From contig CABUZD010000091.1 in the NCBI GenBank assembly GCA_902495945.1, positions 1 to 7,014 of the forward strand: DNA of 7,014 nt, written 5' to 3'. A program made the translations under genes and the position numbers. This document shows positions 1 through 6,244 of this stretch, piece after piece. The stretch is from an uncultured Collinsella sp. (GTDB lineage: Bacteria > Actinomycetota > Coriobacteriia > Coriobacteriales > Coriobacteriaceae). Within the stretch, counting starts at the first letter, position 1. Each line of letters begins with the position of its first letter. The notes beneath the pieces are model-generated. The model was not told where the DNA came from, did no database searches, and saw nothing but the letters and a program-made list of their open reading frames with translations.

Positions 1-858
1 AATGATCACCATCAGCAAGAGCGCGGTGCCGTAGGCTGCGTTCATGTTGATGCCGTCGTTGGCAAGCAGGTACAGGTGAACGGTCATGGGGCGGCCGGAA
101 TCGAGCGGCGAGATAGGTAGATTGATGGCCTGGCCCATGGTGTAGAGCACCACGGCGGTCTCGCCGATGGCACGGCCGATGGCAAGGACGATGCCCGTGG
201 CAATGCGGCCAAAGGCCGAAGGAAGCACGATCTTGGAGACGACCTGCCACTTGGTAGCGCCCAGGCCGTACGCGCCCCAACGGATATAGCGCGGAACGGC
301 GCGAATGGCTTCTTCGGTGGTGCGCATGACGATGGGAAGCATCAAGAGCGCGAGCGCCAGAGCGGCCGAGACCATCGAAAGGCCCAGGCCCATAGCCTCG
401 ACAAACAAGGCGTAGCCAAACAGGCCCATAACGATGGAGGGCACCGAGGCCAAAGCGTCAGCAGCGTAGCGAATGAGCTCGACGACCTTGCCCTGCTTGG
501 CGTACTCGGCCAGATAGACGGCTGCCAGCACAGCGATCGGCGTGCAGATAAGCATGGCGAGCGCCGTCACGTAGACGGTCGAGACGATCGTGGGCCAAAT
601 TCCGCCCTCGGCGTTGACGCCCTGGGGCCAACCGAAGATAAAGTCGAGCGAGATGTGTGGCAGGCCGTTGATGACCACGTAGGCGATGATAGCGACCAGC
701 ACCAGCGTGGTGATGTAGGCAGCGGCACGAAACACGCCAAGCATGATCTTGTTGGACAGGTCCTTGTTGATGCGGCCCTTCTTGCCGTGGGAAAGGGCAC
801 GCTTGATGCGCTCGCGCGACGAGGTCGTATCGACCGTCGTGTCAACGGAATCGGACAT
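1..858 (-). CDS. pstA: Phosphate ABC transporter permease PstA (3' end cut by window)
   Basis: One of the two membrane permeases of the high-affinity phosphate importer PstSCAB, paired with PstC in the cytoplasmic membrane. The frame opens at ATG 858-856 and runs without a stop to base 1, giving 286 residues; perhaps 10-20 C-terminal residues are missing. The first 40 residues are polar and cytoplasmic. Hydrophobic segments follow at about 44-64, 90-117, 137-158, 160-178, 217-242 and from 276 to the edge. The ABC-permease EAA loop is at about 182-234 (EEAIRAV, then GLGATKWQ, then AIGRAIGET), the PstA/PstC form of this motif. It starts 3 bases after the pstC stop, with a purine-rich ribosome site (GAGGGG, 866-871) inside the end of pstC and 7 bases before the ATG. 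PstB and PhoU are expected downstream, outside the window. Family assignment is firm; PstA rather than a second PstC is inferred from order and the short N-terminus. Confidence 0.95.
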   Translation of the reverse strand, partial: MSDSVDTTVDTTSSRERIKRALSHGKKGRINKDLSNKIMLGVFRAAAYITTLVLVAIIAYVVINGLPHISLDFIFGWPQGVNAEGGIWPTIVSTVYVTALAMLICTPIAVLAAVYLAEYAKQGKVVELIRYAADALASVPSIVMGLFGYALFVEAMGLGLSMVSAALALALLMLPIVMRTTEEAIRAVPRYIRWGAYGLGATKWQVVSKIVLPSAFGRIATGIVLAIGRAIGETAVVLYTMGQAINLPISPLDSGRPMTVHLYLLANDGINMNAAYGTALLLMVII

Positions 859-861
859 AGC

Positions 862-1788
862 CTACCCCCTCTTCCTCTTGGAAATCAGACGAACGATACC
901 CACCAGCGTGGCGGAGATGATAAACAGGACCACACCCATGCCGAACAGCGCCGAGCGGTGTAGACCCGAGGAATAGCTCATGTCGAGCGCAATCTGGCTC
1001 GTGAGCGTCGAGATGGGGCTCGCAATGCTGTCGGGAATAACCGGGGCGTTACCTACGACCATGAGCACGGCCATGGTCTCGCCGATGGCACGGCCCATAC
1101 CCAGCACGATGGCATCAACGATACCCAGCTTCGCGGCAGGTAGCACGACCTTATAGATGGTCTGCCACTTTGTGGCGCCCATGGCATACGATGCCTCGCG
1201 AATGCCCATGGGAATGGAATTGAGAGCATCGATGGTGAGCGTGGTGATGGTAGGGACGATCATGATGGCGAGCACAAACCACGCCGTCAGCGCACCAAAA
1301 CCAAGGCCGCCGGTCAGTTGTGCGATAAACGGGCGGATGATGATCATGCCAAAGAAGCCGTAGATGATGGAGGGTATGCCCGCCAGCAGGTCAACGGCGG
1401 GGCTGATGAGCTTGCGCACGCGCTTGCTGGCAATCTCGACCAGGTAAACGGCCGTACCCACGCCCAGCGGCACGCCCATGGCGAGCGCACCGACGGTCAC
1501 CAGACCCGAGCCAGCAAGCAGCGACAAGATGCCGTAGTGGCCCTCGGAAGGCGCCCACGTAAAGCTAAAGAAGTCAGCCAGACCGATGTCAGTAAAGACG
1601 GGCAGCGCCGAGTACGTGGTAAAGACAAAAATCAGGATGACGGTAACGACCGCCAAGAACGCGCAGGCAAAGAAGATCCACTGCAGCGCCTTCTCCTTGA
1701 TATAGGTACTGCGCGATACGAGCGCCAGCTCGCGCTTCTTGGGCGTCTGAACATTCTGCTCAGTCTGGGAGTTTTCCTGTGCTTCCAT
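862..1788 (-). CDS. pstC: Phosphate ABC transporter permease PstC
   Basis: Second membrane permease of the PstSCAB phosphate importer. From ATG 1788-1786 it is 308 residues, a usual PstC length. The N-terminus of about 35 residues is polar and cytoplasmic. Membrane segments lie near 37-58, 89-117, 133-154, 166-184, 225-247 and 282-302, and a basic tail (KRKRG) closes the protein. The EAA loop runs about 198-238 (EASYAMGATKWQ to GRAIGET). A periplasmic stretch between the first two membrane segments (about 59-88, containing FSFTWAPSEGHYGI) is typical of PstC. A GTG at 1797-1795 would add three residues and overlap pstS by 8 bases, but it directly abuts GGGGA and so has no spacer. The ATG at 1788 has GGGGAG 8 bases upstream and begins one base after the pstS stop (TAG C ATG). 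I therefore choose the ATG. Confidence 0.96.
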   Translation of the reverse strand: MEAQENSQTEQNVQTPKKRELALVSRSTYIKEKALQWIFFACAFLAVVTVILIFVFTTYSALPVFTDIGLADFFSFTWAPSEGHYGILSLLAGSGLVTVGALAMGVPLGVGTAVYLVEIASKRVRKLISPAVDLLAGIPSIIYGFFGMIIIRPFIAQLTGGLGFGALTAWFVLAIMIVPTITTLTIDALNSIPMGIREASYAMGATKWQTIYKVVLPAAKLGIVDAIVLGMGRAIGETMAVLMVVGNAPVIPDSIASPISTLTSQIALDMSYSSGLHRSALFGMGVVLFIISATLVGIVRLISKRKRG

Positions 1789-1789
1789 G

Positions 1790-2626
1790 CTACTCACTCC
1801 CCTTCTCGTCGTTGGTGACGGGAATAAAGCCCGCCTCGCGAATCTGCTTGTCCATCTTTTCGGACGTCACATAGTCGATGTAATCCTGCGCCTGCTGCGA
1901 AGGCACACCCTTCACAAAGAAGTAAAGGTCGCGCGAGATGGGATAGCCGCCACTCGCGACCGTCTTCTCGGACGCCTCAACATGATTGACCGAGACGGCC
2001 TTGACCGAGGTCTTGGCGTTGAGGCTATCGACGAAGCCCAGCGAAATGTAGCCGATGGCCCCACGCGAACGAGATACCACGTCGCGCACCTGGCCCGTAC
2101 CCGAAAGAACAGCCGAGCGGCGATCGAACGGCGTGCCATCCATCACGATGGTACGGAAGGCCTCGCGCGTACCGGACGCCTCGTCTCGGTTGATGACCTG
2201 AATCCTCAGGTCCTCGCCACCGACCTCTTTCCAATTGGTAATCTTGCCGGCGTAGATATCGCGGAGCTGCTCGGTCGAGAGGTTATCGACGGGGTTGTCG
2301 TCGTTCACGATGACCGCAATACCGTCGTGGGCAATGACGATGGGAGTCAGGCCCAGATCCTGTTCGTCGGCATTGAGTCCACGGGAGGAGCTGGCGATAT
2401 CGGCCGTGCCGGCGCTGACGGCCTCGATCCCAGCGGAAGAACCCAAACCGGAAACGAGCACGTCGATGCCGGTCTCCTCCTTAAAGCCCTCGGCCGCAAT
2501 CTCGGCGATAGGAAGGCAGGTCGTGGAGCCGGCCACGGTAATGGAAGAGGTAGAAGATCCCGAAGAACAGGCGCACAGCGTAAGCGTAAGCACAGCGGCG
2601 CTCAGGACCGATACGATCTTTCTCAT
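1790..2626 (-). CDS. pstS: Phosphate-binding lipoprotein PstS
   Basis: Extracytoplasmic phosphate receptor that delivers inorganic phosphate to PstCA. The 278-residue protein starts with a lipoprotein signal: MRK, a hydrophobic core, then the lipobox L17-C18-A19-C20, so Cys20 should be the lipidated first residue of the mature form. A short Ser/Gly linker leads into a type II periplasmic-binding fold. Likely phosphate-contacting stretches are AGSTT (32-36), GSSAG (62-66), HDG (100-102) and RDEASGTR (147-154). GAIGYISLGF (189-198) is the conserved second-lobe motif. The length fits the short Gram-positive-like PstS class. Its ATG shares bases with the pgeF stop (ATGA) and no purine-rich ribosome site precedes it. 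Translation therefore probably depends on coupling to pgeF, although this protein is normally needed in excess over the permeases. Confidence 0.96.
   Translation of the reverse strand: MRKIVSVLSAAVLTLTLCACSSGSSTSSITVAGSTTCLPIAEIAAEGFKEETGIDVLVSGLGSSAGIEAVSAGTADIASSSRGLNADEQDLGLTPIVIAHDGIAVIVNDDNPVDNLSTEQLRDIYAGKITNWKEVGGEDLRIQVINRDEASGTREAFRTIVMDGTPFDRRSAVLSGTGQVRDVVSRSRGAIGYISLGFVDSLNAKTSVKAVSVNHVEASEKTVASGGYPISRDLYFFVKGVPSQQAQDYIDYVTSEKMDKQIREAGFIPVTNDEKGSE
1797..1804 (-). promoter_or_regulatory. Ribosome binding site deciding the pstC start
   Basis: AAGGGGAG on the minus strand lies inside the last codons of pstS. Its distance of 8 bases to ATG 1788 is right for initiation. The alternative GTG at 1797 overlaps the final base of this site and so cannot use it. 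Confidence 0.7.
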
Positions 2627-3423
2627 AGCATCACGCCGATCGCAGCATGGCGCCCACAGGTGCCGCCCTCGTTACGGTAGGAATAAAAGCGGTCGTTCTG
2701 ACGCACGGTCGAAAGCTGGGTATCCACGATATTATCCGCGTCGACACCGACATCTACCAGCGCCTCGCGAATGGCAGCGGAAAGATCGAGCATGCGAGAG
2801 GTACTCGCATCGATGCAAGAGAACTCGGCGGCAAAGCGATCCATGAGTTCCTGTGATACCTCATATTCGTCACCCAAGATATGGGGGCCGATATAGGCGG
2901 AAACGCCGCTCGCATCGCAACCGGCAGCATCGCAAAGCGCCTGGCACGCCTTGGCGGAAATGCGTGCAATCGTGCCCTTCCAACCGGAGTGCACCACGGC
3001 AAATCCGCCAGGGGCCATCAGCACCACGGGAACGCAGTCGGCAAAGCAGAGCAGCACGGGTACGTTATGCGCCGTACAGACGATGGCATCGCAGCCCTCG
3101 GCAATCTGCTCGCGGACGTCCTCAAGGTCATCGGCGCCGTTCGAGGTCACCGCAACGATATGGTCACCATGGACCTGATTGGGAACGAGCAGGTTGTGCT
3201 CGCACTCGGCGGCACCCATAGCCTCGAGCGCGCGACGACGATTTTCTTGAACAGCAAAGGGATCATCGCCAACATGCGAGCCCAAGTTGAGTGAGGAGTA
3301 CGCATCTTCGGAAACACCACCGGCGCGCTCGGTGAAGGCAAAGCGAACATCGGATGTCGCGCCTTCCACCAACGTAACTCCATCATGGTCGACACGCGAA
3401 ACTTTGTCCGCACGTGCTGCCAT
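2623..3423 (-). CDS. pgeF: PgeF/YfiH/YlmD laccase-domain family protein (purine nucleoside phosphorylase / peptidoglycan editing factor)
   Basis: Member of the family once called multicopper polyphenol oxidase (YfiH, YlmD, mammalian LACC1/FAMIN). Members are reported to act on purine nucleosides with phosphate, and E. coli PgeF is reported to correct UDP-MurNAc carrying L-Ser. From ATG 3423 it is 266 residues, a usual length. Hallmarks are FTERAGGVS (30-38), SLNLGSHVGDD (44-54), NQVHGDH (82-88), FADCVPV (127-133), VHSGWKGT (144-151), YIGPHILGDEYEV (177-189) and SYRNEG near the C-terminus. His85, Cys130 and His145 match the expected metal or active-site triad. It lies in the cytoplasm, with no signal peptide. 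A GTG at 3444 would add seven residues, but AGGAGG at 3431-3436 sits 7 bases before ATG 3423 and is inside that extension, so I reject the GTG. The gene follows ftsZ, as in many actinobacteria, yet it is separated by a terminator and its stop overlaps the pstS start. Which substrate it uses here is not visible. Confidence 0.93.
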   Translation of the reverse strand: MAARADKVSRVDHDGVTLVEGATSDVRFAFTERAGGVSEDAYSSLNLGSHVGDDPFAVQENRRRALEAMGAAECEHNLLVPNQVHGDHIVAVTSNGADDLEDVREQIAEGCDAIVCTAHNVPVLLCFADCVPVVLMAPGGFAVVHSGWKGTIARISAKACQALCDAAGCDASGVSAYIGPHILGDEYEVSQELMDRFAAEFSCIDASTSRMLDLSAAIREALVDVGVDADNIVDTQLSTVRQNDRFYSYRNEGGTCGRHAAIGVML

Positions 3424-3430
3424 ACTAAAG

Positions 3431-3436
3431 CCTCCT
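3431..3436 (-). promoter_or_regulatory. Ribosome binding site of pgeF
   Basis: Perfect AGGAGG on the minus strand, 7 bases before ATG 3423. It fixes the pgeF start and gives the pgeF-pst mRNA a strong first initiation site. Confidence 0.85.
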
Positions 3437-3502
3437 AATAACACAAGTACCGCGGCATCGCCGCTACAGCCAGCGTTTATACGGCTGCCATACTTCTCTA
3501 AA

Positions 3503-3508
3503 AGGATA
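3503..3508 (-). promoter_or_regulatory. Candidate -10 element of the pgeF-pst promoter
   Basis: TATCCT on the minus strand (4 of 6 matches to TATAAT) lies 20 bases downstream of the candidate Pho box and would place the transcript start near 3495, giving a leader of about 70 bases. No good -35 hexamer accompanies it, as is usual for activator-dependent Pho promoters. An alternative -10, TATAAA, is at 3476-3481 with only a weak upstream partner (CTTTTA, 17-base spacer). The leader contains a short GC-rich hairpin (GCGGC/GCCGC, 3452-3464) without a T-run. The choice between the two candidates is a guess. Confidence 0.35.
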
Positions 3509-3527
3509 CCTGCTGCGCTGGAGGCAA

Positions 3528-3545
3528 TCGTAAAGGGAACGTAAA
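3528..3545 (-). promoter_or_regulatory. Candidate Pho box (11-base-period direct repeat)
   Basis: On the minus strand CTTTACG-TTCC-CTTTACG is a perfect 7-base direct repeat with a 4-base spacer. An 11-base period of two half-sites is the known architecture of PhoB/PhoP operators. TTTACG also matches the Bacillus PhoP half-site TTHACA at 5 of 6 positions, spaced by 5. It is placed between the ftsZ terminator and a pst operon, the expected site for phosphate-starvation control. A third TTTACA half-site occurs on the opposite strand at 3563-3568. The repeat is seen directly; the regulator is inferred. Confidence 0.5.
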
Positions 3546-3574
3546 GAGATTGGAGGTTCTAGTTTACAAAGTCG

Positions 3575-3608
3575 AAATAAAAAGGGCGCGTCCATACGGA
3601 CACGCCCC
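3575..3608 (-). terminator. Rho-independent terminator after ftsZ
   Basis: On the minus strand GGGCGTGTCC, loop GTAT, GGACGCGCCC forms a 10-bp stem with a single G-U wobble. TTTTTATTT follows at once. It begins 26 bases after the ftsZ stop. The plus strand lacks a T-run on the other side, so it acts for ftsZ only. It separates the division transcript from pgeF-pst, which therefore needs its own promoter. Confidence 0.92.
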
Positions 3609-3633
3609 TGTGCACAACAATGCAAAGAACGAC

Positions 3634-4788
3634 TTAGAAGCTACCGCGCTTCAGGAAGTCGGGAAGCTCGAACTGATCGTTGCCGAAGTTAGGAAGCTCG
3701 GTGCCACCGACGTTGCGGGTCGGAGCGGCCTGAGCCGGACTGGTGGCCGGAGCGGTGCACTGCGGCTCAGCGGAGGCAGCTGCCTTGCTCTGAGACTGCT
3801 GAGCAGCAAAGAGCTCGTCCTGACGGTTGACGTTGGAGTCGGAGAAGCCCGTAGCGATGACGGTGATACGCACCTGATCGCCCAGGGACTCGTCGACAAC
3901 GGTACCGAAGATGATATTGGCCTCGGGGTCGACGGCGTTGGCGACAACGTCGGCGGCGTCGCTGATCTCCTGGATGCCCAGGTCCTTGGAGCCGGCGATG
4001 GAGAGCAGCACGCGCGTGGCACCATCGATGGAGCTCTCGAGCAGCGGGCTGGAGATGGCCTGCTGGGCAGCGTCGACGGCACGGGTATCCCCAGAAGAGG
4101 TACCGATACCCATCATGGCGGTGCCGGCCTGCTTCATGATGGTCTTAACATCGGCGAAGTCCAGGTTGATGATGCCCGGGACGGTGATGAGGTCGGTGAT
4201 ACCCTGGGTGCCCTGGGAAAGAACGCCATCGGCAATCGCGAAGGCCTCGAGCATGGTGGTCTTCTTCTCGGCGATGTCGAGCAGCTTATCGTTAGGGATG
4301 ACGATCATGGTGTCAACGCAATCGGAGAGGGTCTTGATGCCCTCCTCGGCGCTCTTCTTGCGCTTGCGGCCCTCGAAGGTGAAGGGCTTGGTCACGACGG
4401 CGACGGTCAGCGCACCGACCTCGTTCATCGCGATATCGGCAACGATGGGAGCAGCGCCGGTACCGGTGCCACCGCCCTCGCCGCAGGTGATGAACACCAT
4501 GTCGGCGCCAGCGAGCGCCTCGGCAATGTCGTCGCGGGACTCATCGGCAGCCTTGCGGCCAACCTCGGGGTTGGCGCCGGCACCCAGGCCGCGGGTAAGG
4601 TCGGTGCCGATGTGCACCTTGATATCGGCATCAGAGATCGCGAGTGCCTGAGCATCGGTGTTGATGGCAACAAACTCGACGCCGCGGATGCCCTCTTCGA
4701 TCATTCGATTGACCGCGTTGGTACCGCCGCCGCCGACGCCGACCACCTTAATGACGGCAAGGTAGTTGTTGATCTCTGTCTCGTGCAT
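3634..4788 (-). CDS. ftsZ: Cell division protein FtsZ
   Basis: Tubulin-like GTPase that polymerises at midcell into the Z-ring and recruits the divisome. From ATG 4788 it is 384 residues. The GTP-binding domain carries [10 protein letters not shown] (17-26), NTDAQAL (43-49) and the tubulin signature GGGTGTG (105-111). The T7 synergy loop [11 protein letters not shown] (208-218) holds the catalytic acidic residues Asp210 and Asp213. A variable, Ala/Gln/Ser/Pro-rich linker spans about 322-362, and the conserved C-terminal peptide is ELPDFLKR (374-381). A near copy, ELPNF, lies ten residues earlier. An ATG at 4818 would add ten residues, but GGAGG at 4795-4799 lies 6 bases before ATG 4788 and the extension is unlike FtsZ N-termini. 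No ftsA lies beside it, as in Actinomycetota. A terminator follows and a 199-base regulatory gap precedes it. Confidence 0.98.
   Translation of the reverse strand: MHETEINNYLAVIKVVGVGGGGTNAVNRMIEEGIRGVEFVAINTDAQALAISDADIKVHIGTDLTRGLGAGANPEVGRKAADESRDDIAEALAGADMVFITCGEGGGTGTGAAPIVADIAMNEVGALTVAVVTKPFTFEGRKRKKSAEEGIKTLSDCVDTMIVIPNDKLLDIAEKKTTMLEAFAIADGVLSQGTQGITDLITVPGIINLDFADVKTIMKQAGTAMMGIGTSSGDTRAVDAAQQAISSPLLESSIDGATRVLLSIAGSKDLGIQEISDAADVVANAVDPEANIIFGTVVDESLGDQVRITVIATGFSDSNVNRQDELFAAQQSQSKAAASAEPQCTAPATSPAQAAPTRNVGGTELPNFGNDQFELPDFLKRGSF
3655..3699 (-). repeat. Duplicated 15-base ELP(N/D)F motif at the FtsZ tail
   Basis: Two 15-base stretches inside ftsZ (3685-3699 and 3655-3669) agree at 13 of 15 bases and encode ELPNF and ELPDF, 30 bases apart. 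The second is part of the conserved C-terminal peptide. The high DNA identity suggests a recent local duplication or constraint on both copies. Confidence 0.6.
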
Positions 4789-4794
4789 GTCGGT

Positions 4795-4799
4795 CCTCC
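4795..4799 (-). promoter_or_regulatory. Ribosome binding site of ftsZ
   Basis: GGAGG on the minus strand, 6 bases before ATG 4788. It decides against the upstream in-frame ATG at 4818. Confidence 0.85.
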
Positions 4800-4823
4800 G
4801 AACAAAGGTTATAGCCATAGCAT

Positions 4824-4833
4824 GGGTCGACCC
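4824..4833. repeat. Perfect 10-base palindrome GGGTCGACCC in the ftsZ leader
   Basis: GGGTCGACCC reads the same on both strands and extends to 16 bases (4821-4836) with one mismatched pair. It lies about 35 bases before the ftsZ start. It has no loop, so an operator-like DNA site is more plausible than an RNA hairpin. No regulator is identified. Confidence 0.4.
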
Positions 4834-4844
4834 CTGCGCACATT

Positions 4845-4856
4845 AACCTTCAGGTT
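4845..4856. repeat. Inverted repeat AACCT-N2-AGGTT upstream of ftsZ
   Basis: AACCT, TC, AGGTT is a perfect 5-base inverted repeat with a 2-base centre, in the untranslated stretch before ftsZ. It could be an operator half-site pair; chance in an AT-rich gap is also possible. Confidence 0.35.
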
Positions 4857-4881
4857 GAAAGTAAATGCAAAGGTAAACCGT

Positions 4882-4923
4882 ATTATGTTTGCACATTATG
4901 AACGTATCAGTCAAATAATTGAC
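4882..4923 (-). promoter_or_regulatory. Probable ftsZ promoter/operator region
   Basis: The ftsQ-ftsZ gap (4789-4987) is clearly more AT-rich than the flanking genes and carries no credible ORF. On the minus strand it holds TTGACT (4909-4914), a good -35-like hexamer, and two CATAAT hexamers (4895-4900 and 4882-4887), each 5 of 6 to TATAAT. The spacings from TTGACT are 8 and 21 bases, so neither pairing is a standard promoter. TTGAC is also the right arm of an inverted repeat GTCAA-N4-TTGAC (4910-4923), which would place an operator over the -35. No terminator separates ftsQ from ftsZ, so read-through may add to any local promoter. Confidence 0.4.
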
Positions 4924-4987
4924 CGTGAAAACCAAACAAACCAGATAAACGGCGTGGTATGGCCCCTCAACAAAGCATCAACCAGCG

Positions 4988-6244
4988 CTACGAGGTCGGA
5001 GCGTTCCTAAATGTATAGTTACCCGGAGAGCGCACATTGATATACGTTACGCCCTCTACCTGCGAAAGCAACTTGGTGACTACGCGCTCCTTCTTGACGA
5101 TATCGTTCGAATCGCCCAGCGACACCTCAATGCCGTTATTGAGGTTTGCCGAGATGGCTTCGACCGAAGGCGTGGAAATATCCTTGACTTGTCCCAAGAA
5201 CTCGCTCGAAAAACCACGAACATAATCCAGGCCGGCCTTAACGGCTTTGGAGTTCACCGCTTGGCCAGAAACCGGAGCGACATCCGCCGAGACATCAGTC
5301 AACAGCACCGCGCCATAATGCTTAGCGAGCGCCAGTGCTGCATCGATTCCGGTCAAGGTATTTGAGCCCTGCCCCGTCGTGATGACGTTGCCCTGATCGT
5401 CCACTTCGACCGACGTCGACAGCGGGGCGATCCAGGTGTCATCATCCCCGATGGCCCAGGCAAGGTCATCGGAGCTGATATAGGCAATTGCAATGACCTT
5501 GCGCTCCATCGGCGTAATAATGAGCGTATGCGGGAACTGACGCTGGACATCCACGCCCGAGACCCACGGGTTCTGCTGGAGATCCTCGGTAATCTGGTCG
5601 GGATCGACGTTAAAAAGCGACGTTCCCTCGGGCAAATCGATCAGCTGGATAGCATCGTGCTTCGTCACATGCTCGCTGCCTTGAATCTGAATATCAGTGG
5701 CAGTAAACAATCCAGAGTTAATCACCACGATGGCAACGACGACGAGCACGGCCAAGGCGGCCAGAACGCCGCCCACGATTTTGCCTTTGCCTGCAACGAC
5801 AGAAGCGGCGTCTGATGTTTTATTTGCCATCGCCCCAAGTGAAGACAACGGGTTGACGCCTTTTTTACTCAAAGGCTTCTTGGCGGTAGCCGGCACCGAT
5901 GTCAGCGAGCGCGGTTTCGATGCGCCCAGTGTGCGACCTGGACGCGCCGCTTTAGTTCCCGTCGAGGGCTTAGGAGTTGCCATGGGGCGGGCAGGCTTGG
6001 CGCCCATAACAGGCTTTGACGTCACCGAGGGACGCGAGGACTTTTTTGCAGCCGGACGATTACCGAGCTGCGAGCCGACGACCGGACGCCCGGCCTGTCG
6101 TACATGCCCGACAGACTTAGAGTGCGCGACGGTATTGCGTTGAGGTTTGGCAGGCGCGCCGGAACGCCCTCCGGCGCGGCGGAAGGTGGGTTTCGATGCT
6201 CTAGAAGCCGAGGAATTTAACTTCCGGTCTGAGCTCGATGCCAT
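4988..6244 (-). CDS. ftsQ: Cell division protein FtsQ (DivIB family)
   Basis: Bitopic membrane scaffold of the divisome that works with FtsL and FtsB to control septal peptidoglycan synthesis by FtsW/FtsI. The 418 residues are a cytoplasmic tail of about 155 residues rich in Lys, Arg, Pro, Ala and Ser, one membrane helix (about 156-178), a POTRA domain (about 180-248, ITPMERK at its end) and an extracytoplasmic beta domain to the C-terminus (DDDTWIAPL near 267-275, YINVRSPGNYTFRN at 401-414). The tail is longer than in E. coli FtsQ but long tails are common in actinobacteria. It contains a 15-residue tandem repeat. The ATG at 6244 lies inside murB, 44 bases before its stop, with AAGGTGAGG 7 bases upstream; no other well-placed start is seen. 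A 199-base gap separates it from ftsZ. Confidence 0.92.
   Translation of the reverse strand: MASSSDRKLNSSASRASKPTFRRAGGRSGAPAKPQRNTVAHSKSVGHVRQAGRPVVGSQLGNRPAAKKSSRPSVTSKPVMGAKPARPMATPKPSTGTKAARPGRTLGASKPRSLTSVPATAKKPLSKKGVNPLSSLGAMANKTSDAASVVAGKGKIVGGVLAALAVLVVVAIVVINSGLFTATDIQIQGSEHVTKHDAIQLIDLPEGTSLFNVDPDQITEDLQQNPWVSGVDVQRQFPHTLIITPMERKVIAIAYISSDDLAWAIGDDDTWIAPLSTSVEVDDQGNVITTGQGSNTLTGIDAALALAKHYGAVLLTDVSADVAPVSGQAVNSKAVKAGLDYVRGFSSEFLGQVKDISTPSVEAISANLNNGIEVSLGDSNDIVKKERVVTKLLSQVEGVTYINVRSPGNYTFRNAPTS
5939..6016 (-). repeat. Two-copy 15-residue repeat in the FtsQ cytoplasmic tail
   Basis: Residues 77-87 and 92-102 of FtsQ share the pattern K-P-x-x-G-x-K-x-A-R-P on an exact 15-residue period. 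Further Lys-Pro and Arg-Pro pairs continue on both sides. The tail is probably disordered and strongly basic. Confidence 0.55.

Noticed and set aside
1787..2680. Plus-strand open frame of 297 codons opposite pstS
   Set aside because: Antisense shadow of a gene with clear lipoprotein and phosphate-binding motifs; its translation is Arg/Asp/Gly-rich with no recognisable domain.
3447..3467. GC-rich hairpin in the pgeF leader as terminator or riboswitch
   Set aside because: The stem is only 5 bp plus 3 bp across a bulge, it lacks a T-run, and the leader is too short and unlike any riboswitch I recognise.
4789..4818. Ten-residue N-terminal extension of FtsZ from ATG 4818
   Set aside because: The extension would be translated through the GGAGG of the better start at 4788 and does not resemble FtsZ N-termini.
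4843..4896. Possible 17-codon leader peptide before ftsZ (ATG at 4896)
   Set aside because: No ribosome site precedes it, and it shows no codon run or hairpin arrangement typical of attenuation.
3550..5010. Plus-strand open frame of 486 codons opposite ftsZ
   Set aside because: It is antisense to ftsZ, low in complexity (Gly, Asp, Val, Leu runs), matches no family and has no ribosome site. It results from GC-rich codon use in the real gene.
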